A DNA stretch of 35,156 bases from Desulfobacteraceae bacterium (GCA_027025615.1 JALVQM010000300.1:1-35156); one strand, 5' to 3'; positions 1 to 8,559 are shown, counted from the stretch's first letter. Program-made: numbers and translations. Notes: generated by a model not told the origin, from the letters alone.

Positions 1-795
1 TGATTACGCCCCTCATGATTGTGCATCCGAACTCCTTGGGGTTTGATTACCATCAGCCGCTATATTTTTGTGGCAATTTGTTTCATATTTTATCAGAGAA
101 AATTATACGAACAAGCATTTTCTCCATGATACAAAGTCAACCCTTCAAGATGACACAAACAGCAATATCCGAGAACCTGGTGAAAACTTCACAGCTGATC
201 AGTTTCAGGAAGAAGATCTGTAGTTGGGCATAGTAGCAAAAAACAGAACCCGCTAACAACAACGATATGCAATACTATGGGAAAACTTCATACTCCCACT
301 TTACAATTGACAAAACCGATGAAGAACTTTTATGATTTTTTTCAAAGCTTAAAGGGCCGTCCTTCATAAAACCGGCTTGGTCCCGGGACCGAAGCATTTC
401 CCTGTCAGCCTGCTACCTGTTCCGAACTTGACAAAAGCCTGTATTTCGTGGATGCCGATTTTCAATGCAGCCGATTCCAAGTGCTGAAGATGACGACATG
501 GTCAGGGATGCTATTGTGAATCAAAATTATTATTACTGCTGCAAACGCGTCTTTATCCAATTCCGACAGATGTGGATCTTTTCAAATAATTGGCATATTC
601 ATGAAAAGTTTTGTTCAGCTCCAGGCTGCGAAAGGCAAAACTTCAAGATAGAAAACCCTTATGACAGCGGAGAAAAACAGCTTATTTTTCGACAGGCAAC
701 TTACAACACCGGATTGAATTATTGGCAGGGCGAAATAGCGGCGCCGGCTCTGATGATGGAAAAGCCTGGTTGCTAAATAAAAGGATAGAACAGTA
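1..795. other. Region without a recognisable gene
   Basis: Open frames occur here (for example 15-233 and 465-776 on the plus strand), but none has a convincing ribosome binding site, a recognisable domain or a normal residue composition. The encoded peptides are rich in Cys, Tyr, Phe and His, as expected of chance translation. I saw no tRNA, strong terminator or repeat. The stretch is AT-richer than the operons that follow. It may hold the end of an upstream transcription unit and the promoter of the gene at 796, but I could not pick out a clear promoter. Confidence 0.55.
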
Positions 796-1344
796 ATGAT
801 GAACAAAGCAATTTTCAAAGCTTGTATACTGATTGTAGTAGTCTTTTTAGGATCATCAATCGTTATTGCGAAAGGAGAAGTAGCCATGCAGATATCAAGC
901 AGTGCTTTTAGCCACGAACAGAAAATCCCTACAAGATTCACCTGCGATGGCCAGGATATTTCACCGCCGCTTTCCTGGCAGCAGGTCCCTTCGGAGACAA
1001 AAAGCCTTGTATTAATCTGTGATGATCCCGACGCTCCGATGGGTACCTGGGTTCACTGGGTGTTTTATGATATCCCGCCCGGCGTCAGTCAATTGCCGGA
1101 AAACATAGAGCCGGCCCAACATCCAGCCGTGGGCGGGACCCAGGGAACAAGTGATTTTGGACGAATCGGTTATGGAGGACCATGCCCACCTTCGGGAACC
1201 CATCGCTACTTTTTCAAACTCTATGCTCTTGACACAGTCTTGGATCTGCCTCCCGGACAGACAAAAAAGCAAGTCCTGGCTGCCATGCAGGGCCACGTTC
1301 TGGCTGAAGCGACCTTGATGGGCAAATACAGCCGCAGCAACTGA
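796..1344 (+). CDS. YbhB/YbcL-family PEBP-like protein, secreted
   Basis: This 182-residue protein belongs to the phosphatidylethanolamine-binding / Raf kinase inhibitor-like family (bacterial YbhB/YbcL). The family signatures are visible: DPDAPMGTWVHWV near residue 77 and GYGGPCPPSGTHRYFF near residue 116, which together form the conserved anion-binding pocket. A hydrophobic stretch at about residues 5-25 looks like a signal peptide or anchor, so the protein probably works in the periplasm or at the membrane. Bacterial members have no settled biochemical role. There are two adjacent ATG codons (796 and 799), with an AAAGGA-like site a short distance upstream. The stop codon is one base before the start of the pentapeptide-repeat gene, so the two are probably co-transcribed and translationally coupled. 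Confidence 0.85.
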   Translation: MMNKAIFKACILIVVVFLGSSIVIAKGEVAMQISSSAFSHEQKIPTRFTCDGQDISPPLSWQQVPSETKSLVLICDDPDAPMGTWVHWVFYDIPPGVSQLPENIEPAQHPAVGGTQGTSDFGRIGYGGPCPPSGTHRYFFKLYALDTVLDLPPGQTKKQVLAAMQGHVLAEATLMGKYSRSN

Positions 1345-1345
1345 T

Positions 1346-2260
1346 ATGATCAGACGCATTCTGCTTTGGACAGCCGGCAGCCTTGTTGTAATAGGCGTGC
1401 TGTTCACTATCCGGCTTGCAGTTGTAGATACTTCTCTGGTTAGACGACTTGAAAAAAGCAGAGCTTGCCGCGCTTGCGATCTTTCTTTTGCCAAATTGGC
1501 CGGTGCAAACCTGGCCCGGACCGATTTTAGTGGAGCAGACCTGCGCAGGGCGGATTTGCGTGGAGCCAACCTTAAAGGGGCTCTCTTTGTCAATGCCAGG
1601 ATCAGGGGCATAGTGCTTGAGAACGCCATCCTTGACAAGGCTATTTGGGTTGGCGGCCAAGAATGTGGCCCTGGTTCCAGGGGACTTTGCCTTACCAAAC
1701 AACTGCAACAGCTGCTGGAAACAGGCCAATGCAAAGGCTGCTATCTCGCAGGTGCCACCCTGGAAGCATTGGACCTGTCAGGCGCCGACCTCCAGGGAGC
1801 CGACCTCAGGCAAGCTCAACTTGCCGGGGCAAAATTGACAGTTGCCGACCTTGGAGGCAGCAACCTAAGCAGTGCTTACCTGAAAGCGGCAACTTGCATT
1901 AAAACCAATTTCAGCCTGTCCGACCTTTCTCATTGTGACATGGACGACGCCGACCTGGAACAGAGCTACTTGCGTGGCGCTGTTCTGAACTGGGCCACCG
2001 CCAGCAAAGCGAATCTGGCAGAGGCAGACCTTGCCGAAAGCGTAGGCCGTTATGCCAAATTCAACGGCTCTAACCTGACTGGTGCCAACCTCTCGGGAGC
2101 CGACCTGCGGCAGGCAGATTTCAGCAATGCCAATCTGGCAGGAGCTGTTTTGAAAAATACCCAATTGGACGGGGCAAATTTTAAAGGAGCTGATTTAAAT
2201 GGTGCAGTTTGGAGCGATGGAAGAATCTGCGGCCCCGGCTCAATCGGCAAATGCCGATAA
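1346..2260 (+). CDS. Membrane-anchored pentapeptide-repeat protein
   Basis: This 304-residue protein has one N-terminal hydrophobic segment (about residues 5-27) followed almost entirely by A(D/N)LxG-type pentapeptide repeats, which fold as a right-handed quadrilateral beta-helix. The repeats form two modules. Each begins with a C-x2-C motif followed by repeats (CRACDLS near residue 40, CKGCYLA near residue 130). The first closes with a cap GQECGPGSRGLC and the second with GRICGPGSIGKC, so the gene looks like an internal duplication. The paired cysteines and the anchor suggest a periplasmic or surface-facing location with disulfides. Molecular function is unknown; pentapeptide proteins are often scaffolds. 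No separate ribosome binding site is obvious, so translation probably depends on the PEBP gene ending one base upstream. Confidence 0.85.
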   Translation: MIRRILLWTAGSLVVIGVLFTIRLAVVDTSLVRRLEKSRACRACDLSFAKLAGANLARTDFSGADLRRADLRGANLKGALFVNARIRGIVLENAILDKAIWVGGQECGPGSRGLCLTKQLQQLLETGQCKGCYLAGATLEALDLSGADLQGADLRQAQLAGAKLTVADLGGSNLSSAYLKAATCIKTNFSLSDLSHCDMDDADLEQSYLRGAVLNWATASKANLAEADLAESVGRYAKFNGSNLTGANLSGADLRQADFSNANLAGAVLKNTQLDGANFKGADLNGAVWSDGRICGPGSIGKCR

Positions 2261-2332
2261 AGCAACAAATCGAAAAACTCAGTCACTATCCGGCCTGTTC
2301 TGCGCCCTCGAATATACAGGCGAAGTTCTATG

Positions 2333-2347
2333 CAGACCAGTGGTCTG
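2333..2347. promoter_or_regulatory. Palindromic operator, probable GntR/FCD site
   Basis: CAGACCA and TGGTCTG form a perfect inverted repeat around a single central G. It lies about 17 bases upstream of the -35 element of the hydroxyproline operon. The short, TGGTC-containing palindrome fits the kind of site bound by FadR/FCD-type GntR dimers, and such a regulator is encoded as the third gene of the operon (5613-6317). The assignment of this site to that regulator is inference. Confidence 0.55.
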
Positions 2348-2363
2348 ATGACCTGAATATTGC

Positions 2364-2391
2364 TTGACAGACATGACTGCTTTTATATAAA
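2364..2391 (+). promoter_or_regulatory. Sigma-70-like promoter of the hydroxyproline operon
   Basis: TTGACA (2364-2369) is followed after 16 bases by TATAAA (2386-2391). This is close to the housekeeping consensus and lies just ahead of the activase start at 2425, with the palindrome at 2333-2347 immediately upstream. Transcription would start near 2398. Confidence 0.6.
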
Positions 2392-2424
2392 GTTAGATAG
2401 ATATTATTGACAGGAACTGGTAGG

Positions 2425-3231
2425 ATGACCAGATGTGAAGTCCCCAAAATATCCGCTACCATATTTAAAATCAAGCGGTACGCTATCCATGATGGACCTG
2501 GTATCAGGACCACTGTTTTTCTCAAAGGCTGCCCTTTGAGGTGTTTTTGGTGCCATAACCCTGAAGGACAGGCTTTCGAGCCCCAAGAAATCGCCGGGGG
2601 ACCGGCAACCGGAGGTAAACCCCAGATCGCAGGTTGGCCTGCAACTGTTGCCGAAATTATCTCCGAAATTGAAAAGGACCTTGTTTTTTTCGATGATTCA
2701 GGCGGTGGAGTTACTTTTTCCGGCGGCGAACCCCTGGCCCAACCTGATTTTCTGATCTCCCTGTTGGCTGCCTGCCGCCAACGCAACCTGCACACAGTAC
2801 TGGATACGTCCGGTTTTGCTGAACAGGAAACTTTCATGGCCGCTGCCAAATTGGCAGACCTGGTGCTTTTTGATCTAAAGGCAATGGATCCTGAACTGCA
2901 TCATAAGGTTACCGGGGTAGACAACCGCCAGATTTTGAAAAATTTTAATGCTGCCTGCCAGGCCGGGATCCCCATGCGGGTAAGGGTACCCCTGGTACCA
3001 TCGGTCAGCACCACTGCTGAAAACCTATCACACCTGGCCGATTTTCTCACGTCGCAACCCCTGATTTACCCTGTTGACCTGCTACCTTACCATGACATCG
3101 GCCTTGATAAATATCGCCGCCTGGGCCTGGGCAGCCGGATAAGAAAAATTGTCAAGCTCAGCGACCAAGAAATAAATCTGGCAAAACAAATTTTATCTGA
3201 CAGCAAACTTGAAGTCTCTATTGGAGGTTAA
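2425..3231 (+). CDS. hypE: Radical SAM glycyl radical enzyme activase (for HypD-type dehydratase)
   Basis: This protein of about 268 residues installs the glycyl radical on the dehydratase encoded next to it, using S-adenosylmethionine and a [4Fe-4S] cluster. The radical SAM cluster motif CxxxCxxC is at C36, C40 and C43 (GCPLRCFWCHNPEG), and the SAM-binding GGE motif is at about residues 100-102 (FSGGEPLAQ). The ferredoxin-like insertion with extra Cys clusters that many glycyl radical activases carry between these two motifs is absent: the linker of about 50 residues has no cysteine, giving a PflA-like minimal architecture. The ATG at 2425 was chosen over an in-frame TTG at 2407 because CAGGA lies about 9 bases before it. 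It ends one base before the dehydratase ATG. The hypE symbol here means the hydroxyproline system, not hydrogenase maturation. Confidence 0.88.
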   Translation: MTRCEVPKISATIFKIKRYAIHDGPGIRTTVFLKGCPLRCFWCHNPEGQAFEPQEIAGGPATGGKPQIAGWPATVAEIISEIEKDLVFFDDSGGGVTFSGGEPLAQPDFLISLLAACRQRNLHTVLDTSGFAEQETFMAAAKLADLVLFDLKAMDPELHHKVTGVDNRQILKNFNAACQAGIPMRVRVPLVPSVSTTAENLSHLADFLTSQPLIYPVDLLPYHDIGLDKYRRLGLGSRIRKIVKLSDQEINLAKQILSDSKLEVSIGG

Positions 3232-3232
3232 A

Positions 3233-5596
3233 ATGACACCCCGTGTTTCAGCATTGCGCCAGCAAAGTCTTGAGGCCGTTCCGACCATTTCGGCTGAACG
3301 GGCCTTGCTGGTTACTGAGTTTTATCAAACCGGTATTGCCCAGAAGGTCTCGCCACCTGTCCAGCGGGCCATGGCTTTCAGGTACATCCTCGAAAACAAG
3401 ACAATCTATATCGGCGATGGAGAACTGATCGTGGGTGAGAGGGGACCGGCACCCAAAGCGACTCCCACCTATCCTGAAGTCTGCCTTCACAGCGAACAGG
3501 ATTTACAAATCCTCGACCAGCGCCCCAAGGTTCCCTTCAAAGTCAACCAGTCCACCTTTGAAGCCTATCGTCATAAAATAATACCATTTTGGAAGGGCAA
3601 GTCCATGCGCGAGAAAATCTTCGCCAGCATGGATCAATCATGGCTTGCCGCATACAAGGCCGGAATTTTTACCGAGTTCCAGGAGCAAAGAGCCCCCGGC
3701 CATACGGCCATGGGAGACAAAATTTATCACCTGGGCATGGATGACCTGAAAGCCCAAATCAAAGCCACAGGCGACAAACTGGATTTCGTTAACGATCCCA
3801 AGGCCCTGGACAAACTCGAACAGCTTAAGGCCATGACCATTGCCGCCGACGCGATCATCAAATACGCCCAACGCCATGCAAAGGTGCTGGCCCAAATGGC
3901 AGCCGGTGAGCAGGATCCGGACAGGAAAGCCGAACTGCTGGAAATGCATCGAATTTGCAACAAGGTCCCCCGTAAGGCACCTGAAACTTTCTGGGAGGCC
4001 CTCCAGTACTATTGGTTCGTGCACGTTGGAGTAATTACCGAGCTAAACCCCTGGGATGCTTTCAACCCCGGACGGCTTGACCAACATTTGTGGCCTTTTT
4101 ACAGGCGCCAGCTGGAAGACGGCAGCCTTTCTCCCGAACAGGCCCACGAGCTTCTATGTTGTTTCTGGATTAAGTTCAACAATCATCCTGCCCCTCCCAA
4201 GGTCGGTGTGACCGCTAAAGAAAGCAACACTTACGTGGATTTTGCCCTGATCAATCTTGGCGGAGTGGACCGTGAAAACCAGGATGCGGTCAATGAAGTT
4301 TCATACCTGATCCTTGATGTTATCCAGGAAATGCGTCTGCTGCAGCCTTCTTCCATGGTACAGGTAAGCAAAAAAAACCATGATCGTTTTCTGGCCCGGG
4401 CTTTGGAAATAGTCCGCACCGGTTTCGGCCAGCCATCGATTTTCAACACCGAAGCTATCGTTCAGGAGCTTATCCGCCAGGGCAAAAGAGTGGAAGATGC
4501 CCGTATGGCAGGTGCCAGCGGATGTGTCGAGGCCGGCGCTTTTGGCAAAGAAGCCTATTTTTTAACCGGTTACTTTAACTTGCCAAAGGTTCTTGAAATT
4601 ACTTTGAACAACGGGGTAGACCCGCAAAGCGGTCTGAAAATAGGGGTTGAGACAGGTGATCCCGGCGACTGGCAAAATTTCCAGGAACTGGTGGAAGCCT
4701 TCAAAATCCAACTCCAACATTTTATAGACATAAAAATCAGGGGCAACAATATCATCGAAAGATTAAACGCCAAGTACATGCCGGTGCCCTTTTTGTCTTT
4801 GCTCATCGATGACTGCATTGCCAACTGCAAGGACTATAACGCTGGAGGTGCCCGTTATAACACATCATATATCCAGGGTGTTGGTCTGGGCAGTATCACA
4901 GATGCTCTGGCAGCCATAAAATATCAGGTCTTCGACACCCAGGCCACGTCGATGGAAAACCTGCTTGTTGCCCTGGAACGTAATTTCGAGGGTTATGCCG
5001 ATCTGCATTATGATCTTATCCACCACAGCCCCAAGTACGGCAACGACAACGAGTATGCCGATAACATATGTAAACTTGTTTTCGAAGTCTTCTTCTCGGC
5101 TGTGGACGGTCGTCCAAACACCCGCGGCGGATTCCATCGGATCAACCTTCTTCCGACCACCTGTCACGTATATTTCGGAAGCGTTATCGGTGCCACAGCC
5201 GACGGCCGCAAGGCCGGCACCCCCCTTTCAGAAGGAATATCGCCGGTCCAGGGCGCTGACCTGAACGGGCCAACGGCCGTTCTTAAATCGGCCTCAAAAA
5301 TTGACCACCTACGAACAGGCGGGACTTTGCTCAATCAGAAGTTTTTACCTCAGGTCCTTTCCGACCGGAAAGGAATCAACAAGCTGGTACACCTGATTCG
5401 ATCTTATTTTAAGCTCGACGGTCATCATATCCAATTCAACGTGGTCGACGGCAAGGTGCTGCGCAAAGCTCAAGAGCACCCTGAACAGTACCGCGACCTG
5501 ATTGTCAGGGTTGCCGGCTACAGTGATTATTTCGTTGACTTGACGCCCGAGCTGCAGGAAGAGATTATAAAACGAACTCAGCATGCAGAACTTTAA
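3233..5596 (+). CDS. hypD: Glycyl radical trans-4-hydroxy-L-proline dehydratase (HypD type)
   Basis: This 787-residue glycyl radical enzyme probably converts trans-4-hydroxy-L-proline to 1-pyrroline-5-carboxylate in anaerobic cytoplasm. The active-site thiyl Cys and general-base Glu are C431 and E433 (GASGCVEAG). The radical Gly is G762 (RVAGYSDYF). Length and numbering match the dehydratase branch. From memory of clostridial HypD, the substrate pocket is also conserved: QRAPGH, NPWDAF, ESNTYVDF (S331, D336, F337), TGYFNLPK (Y447) and TGGTLLNQ. Start ATG 3233 has GGAGG at 3223-3227; an upstream in-frame TTG at 3209 is less likely. The adjoining activase, the second hydroxyproline dehydratase and the pyrroline reductase downstream support the assignment. 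The product still needs a P5C reductase, which is not in this window. A related substrate, such as an N-methylated hydroxyproline, cannot be excluded. The hydrogenase gene of the same name is unrelated. Confidence 0.85.
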   Translation: MTPRVSALRQQSLEAVPTISAERALLVTEFYQTGIAQKVSPPVQRAMAFRYILENKTIYIGDGELIVGERGPAPKATPTYPEVCLHSEQDLQILDQRPKVPFKVNQSTFEAYRHKIIPFWKGKSMREKIFASMDQSWLAAYKAGIFTEFQEQRAPGHTAMGDKIYHLGMDDLKAQIKATGDKLDFVNDPKALDKLEQLKAMTIAADAIIKYAQRHAKVLAQMAAGEQDPDRKAELLEMHRICNKVPRKAPETFWEALQYYWFVHVGVITELNPWDAFNPGRLDQHLWPFYRRQLEDGSLSPEQAHELLCCFWIKFNNHPAPPKVGVTAKESNTYVDFALINLGGVDRENQDAVNEVSYLILDVIQEMRLLQPSSMVQVSKKNHDRFLARALEIVRTGFGQPSIFNTEAIVQELIRQGKRVEDARMAGASGCVEAGAFGKEAYFLTGYFNLPKVLEITLNNGVDPQSGLKIGVETGDPGDWQNFQELVEAFKIQLQHFIDIKIRGNNIIERLNAKYMPVPFLSLLIDDCIANCKDYNAGGARYNTSYIQGVGLGSITDALAAIKYQVFDTQATSMENLLVALERNFEGYADLHYDLIHHSPKYGNDNEYADNICKLVFEVFFSAVDGRPNTRGGFHRINLLPTTCHVYFGSVIGATADGRKAGTPLSEGISPVQGADLNGPTAVLKSASKIDHLRTGGTLLNQKFLPQVLSDRKGINKLVHLIRSYFKLDGHHIQFNVVDGKVLRKAQEHPEQYRDLIVRVAGYSDYFVDLTPELQEEIIKRTQHAEL

Positions 5597-5612
5597 AAGC
5601 CGAATATAAACC

Positions 5613-6317
5613 ATGGTATTCCAAGCTATCCGCAAAAGCACAGCCCCGGAAATGGTGGCTCGACAAATCCTGGAAAAAATTTCCCGGGGTGAACTTGAAC
5701 CCGGACAACGCCTTCCATCCCAGAGAGATCTGGCCAACGCCCTGGCCGTGGGTCGATCTTCTGTACGAGAGGCCATAAACGCTCTGGTAGTAATGGGTTA
5801 TCTGGAGGTAAAACATGGAAAGGGCACTTTTGTAGCCGCCAGGCTGCCTTCTGAAAAAAACGCAGTCCAGAAGCTGGGTTCAGCCCTGGAAACCGGCAGC
5901 CTGGTAGATTTAATGGAGGTCCGACAACTGCTGGAATGCAAATCCGCCGCCCTGGCGGCAGAACGGGCCGATCAGGAACAAATCGAACGTCTGCAGGCCA
6001 GCCTGCGAGCCATGGAAACAGCAGACACTGATTACAAGGCATTTTTAAAAGCCGACCTGGGTTTTCATTCTGTCCTTGCCGAAGCCGCCGGCAATTCCAT
6101 CATCTGTGAAATGATGAAACTGATTACCAGCAAAGTAAGCCGGCAGCACGCACGCCTGCGTACCGGCTTGCTCTCTCCTGAATACCGCCGGCGTTCAATC
6201 TCCACTGCAACCAAGGTGGTTGCCGCAATTGCCGCGGGAGACCAGAAACAGGCCAGGCGGCAAATGGAACTTCATCTAGGGCTGATTGCAAGCGAATTAA
6301 AAGACATAGTTCCCTGA
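5613..6317 (+). CDS. GntR-family regulator with FCD domain
   Basis: This 234-residue regulator has an N-terminal winged helix-turn-helix (about residues 10-75; LPSQRDLANALAVGRSSVREA is the recognition region, written here only as a type marker) and a C-terminal FCD effector domain (about 90-225). FCD proteins usually bind a metal and a carboxylate effector. The first ligands are visible (KADLGFH, residues near 148-152) and a late His is present (MELHL). The usual middle His before the AI..GD helix appears to be Ala/Thr here (STATKVVAAI), so the metal site may be altered. The gene lies 16 bases after hypD and 17 before the reductase, so it is part of the operon and probably autoregulated. It likely controls the operator at 2333-2347 in response to a hydroxyproline or a pyrroline carboxylate; the effector is inference. 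Confidence 0.85.
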   Translation: MVFQAIRKSTAPEMVARQILEKISRGELEPGQRLPSQRDLANALAVGRSSVREAINALVVMGYLEVKHGKGTFVAARLPSEKNAVQKLGSALETGSLVDLMEVRQLLECKSAALAAERADQEQIERLQASLRAMETADTDYKAFLKADLGFHSVLAEAAGNSIICEMMKLITSKVSRQHARLRTGLLSPEYRRRSISTATKVVAAIAAGDQKQARRQMELHLGLIASELKDIVP

Positions 6318-6334
6318 AGGAGGCTGAAACATAT

Positions 6335-7294
6335 ATGCAAATACGAATCCTTTCCGCTGATGAGGTACGCCAGGCCCTTTCAATGGAGCAGGCAATTGAA
6401 ATCATGGGTTCGGCGTTCGGCCAATACTCGGCCGGCCACGCCACAGTACCCCTGAGAACAAGGCTGGAAACAGAACGCGGAGTCTCTCTGATCATGCCCG
6501 CGTTCTTGCACACCAGCAGGGACTTGGCAGTCAAGATAGTCTCTGTCTACGACCGGAATTCTTCCATGGGTTTGCCCACCATCAGTGCAATGGTCGTCGC
6601 ACTGGATGCGGAAACCGGTATGCCCCTGGCCCTGATCAATGGCGAAACTTTAACCGCCTTGCGCACCGGGGCTGCCGGCGGGCTTGCGGCCCGGTTGCTC
6701 AGCCGCAAAAATTGCCGAACCCTGGCCCTTTTTGGAGCAGGGGTTCAGGCCGAAGCCCAGCTTGAAGCGGCAATGCAGGTACGCGATATCGAAAAAGTAC
6801 TACTGGTAGACCCCAACGAGCAAAAAGCCCGGGAATTGGCTGGCCTGGTTTCCAACCGGCCCGGAGCCCCCAGGGTTGAAATTATAAATGACCCTGACAG
6901 GGCCGCAGCCTCCGCTGATCTCATAATAACCGCCACCACATCATCACGGCCCTTGTTCGATGGCACGCTGGTCAAACCCGGCACTCATGTCACCGGCATT
7001 GGATCTTTTACTCCTGAAATGCAGGAAATCGATTCTCACCTGGTAAAAAAATCCCTGGTGGTAGTCGATTCCCGCCAGGCCTGCCTGGCTGAAGCCGGAG
7101 ATATCATCGCCGGCGGCGGCAAAATTGACGCTGAAATCGGAGAGATCGTCAACGGCTCCCATCCCGGAAGGACAGACGATTTCCAGACAACCTTTTTCAA
7201 ATCGGTAGGTATAGCCGTCCAGGATGCGGCAGTAGCTGCTGCAATCCTGAAATCCGCTGCCGTTAAAAACCTTGGCACATCCATTCAATTATGA
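6335..7294 (+). CDS. Ornithine cyclodeaminase/mu-crystallin-family reductase, probable 1-pyrroline-2-carboxylate reductase
   Basis: This 319-residue protein has the family fold: an N-terminal substrate domain with the conserved Lys (K67, DLAVKIVS), then a Rossmann domain with FGAGVQAEAQ (near residue 134) for NAD(P)H. The segment GIGSFTPEMQEID is typical of the reductase and alanine-dehydrogenase-like members rather than true ornithine cyclodeaminase, which carries a different loop there. Its neighbour at 7494 would make 1-pyrroline-2-carboxylate, and family members called Pyr2C reductase or LhpI reduce that compound to L-proline, so this is the most likely job. AAGGAGG (about 6318-6324) precedes the ATG. 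Alanine dehydrogenase or another cyclic-imine reductase activity remains possible. Confidence 0.82.
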   Translation: MQIRILSADEVRQALSMEQAIEIMGSAFGQYSAGHATVPLRTRLETERGVSLIMPAFLHTSRDLAVKIVSVYDRNSSMGLPTISAMVVALDAETGMPLALINGETLTALRTGAAGGLAARLLSRKNCRTLALFGAGVQAEAQLEAAMQVRDIEKVLLVDPNEQKARELAGLVSNRPGAPRVEIINDPDRAAASADLIITATTSSRPLFDGTLVKPGTHVTGIGSFTPEMQEIDSHLVKKSLVVVDSRQACLAEAGDIIAGGGKIDAEIGEIVNGSHPGRTDDFQTTFFKSVGIAVQDAAVAAAILKSAAVKNLGTSIQL

Positions 7295-7493
7295 TGTCCC
7301 GGCAAAAAGCTCGATACCTTTTTTATGCGTCGTGCTGCGGCGGAAACCAGGTGCGAGGTTTGGACCACATCGCCCGGCACCTGCGTTTGCCAAAGCCTGA
7401 TCTTTTTGCCTGGGGATCGACTGTTATCAACTTCTTTCACCTTCCACATTTTGCATTACAATTTGCTTTCTTAAATAGTTGAGGTGAACAAAT

Positions 7494-8543
7494 ATGCAAT
7501 CAGACATACTGAAACCCATGGCTGAATGGCAACCGCCGGACAACTGGCAGCAAATTACTGCCATTGACTGTCATACCGCCGGAGAACCTTTCAGGGTAAT
7601 TACCGCCGGCCTTCCTCCCATTAAAGGCGCCACTATTCTCGAACGCCGGCGTTACTTCAGGGAGCATTACGACCGGCTGCGTACCATGCTGATGTGGGAA
7701 CCCCGGGGGCATGCCGACATGTACGGATGTATTGTTACCGGGCCTGTCAGCCGGGAAGCGGATTTCGGCGTGCTGTTCATGCACAATGAAGGGTATTCCA
7801 CCATGTGCGGTCATGGCATAATCGGCATTGCTACAGTAGCCCTGGAAACCGGCATGCTGGCCATGGACGGTCCTGAAACACGGGTCGGCATAGATACCCC
7901 GGCAGGCCTGGTCACTGCATGGGGCCATTGCGAAAACGGCAGGGTGAAAAGCGTATCATTCAACAATGTGCCCTGCTTTGCACCGGCCATCGACCAGCTA
8001 GTAAAAGTGCCCGGACTTGGTAAAGTACATTATGATCTGGGTTTTGGAGGGGCTTTCTACGCCTTTGTTGATGCTGACCGGCTGGGACTCGACACCAGTC
8101 CCGGCGGTTTTGGCGAACTGATCCGTCAGGGTATGGCAATCAAGCGTTCTATAATGGACAACGTGGTTATCGAGCACCCCCTGGAACCAGACCTTTCCTT
8201 TCTGTACGGCACTATATTTACTTCTGCCGCCAAAAAGCCGGGAGTTCACAGTCGACACGTATGTATTTTTGCCGAAGGACAAGTTGATCGCAGCCCAACC
8301 GGCACAGGCGTAAGTGCGAGACTTGCAATTCTTTATCGCAGGGGTGAAATCTCGAAAAACGATTCACTCAGCATCGAAAGTATAATCGGCACCCGCTTTA
8401 AGGGCAAGGTGATTGCAACGACAAGCTTCGGTCCCTATCAAGCTGTAATTCCCCAAATAGAAGGATCAGCCCATATAACCGCTGTCAACCGGTTCGTAGT
8501 CGATCCTGCAGACCCACTGGCCCGGGGCTTTATCTTGCGCTAA
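7494..8543 (+). CDS. Proline racemase family: trans-3-hydroxy-L-proline dehydratase
   Basis: This 349-residue protein belongs to the proline racemase / hydroxyproline epimerase family. The first catalytic Cys is C105 in the MCGHG motif. The second catalytic position, Cys in racemases and epimerases (DRSPCGTG), is Thr here (T269 in DRSPTGTG). In this family the Cys/Thr pair marks trans-3-hydroxy-L-proline dehydratase, which removes water to give 1-pyrroline-2-carboxylate without metal or radical cofactors. GAGGTGA (about 7482-7488) precedes ATG 7494. About 200 bases separate it from the reductase gene, so a second promoter is possible; TTGCAT and TAAATA-like elements occur before the start but are weak. 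With the upstream reductase it forms a complete route from 3-hydroxyproline to proline. Confidence 0.87.
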   Translation: MQSDILKPMAEWQPPDNWQQITAIDCHTAGEPFRVITAGLPPIKGATILERRRYFREHYDRLRTMLMWEPRGHADMYGCIVTGPVSREADFGVLFMHNEGYSTMCGHGIIGIATVALETGMLAMDGPETRVGIDTPAGLVTAWGHCENGRVKSVSFNNVPCFAPAIDQLVKVPGLGKVHYDLGFGGAFYAFVDADRLGLDTSPGGFGELIRQGMAIKRSIMDNVVIEHPLEPDLSFLYGTIFTSAAKKPGVHSRHVCIFAEGQVDRSPTGTGVSARLAILYRRGEISKNDSLSIESIIGTRFKGKVIATTSFGPYQAVIPQIEGSAHITAVNRFVVDPADPLARGFILR

Positions 8544-8559
8544 GATAAAAGGAGAAAAA

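Noticed and set aside
465..776. 103-codon frame upstream of the PEBP gene
   Set aside because: No ribosome site or family resemblance; composition rich in Cys, Tyr and Trp looks like chance translation.
1012..1734. 240-codon antisense frame opposite the PEBP and pentapeptide genes
   Set aside because: It is a shadow produced by the regular codon pattern of the pentapeptide repeats.
7291..7482. 63-codon frame overlapping the reductase stop (ATGATG)
   Set aside because: It has coupling-like overlap but no recognisable domain, a chance-like composition and no ribosome site of its own; the interval is better read as the leader of the 3-hydroxyproline dehydratase gene.
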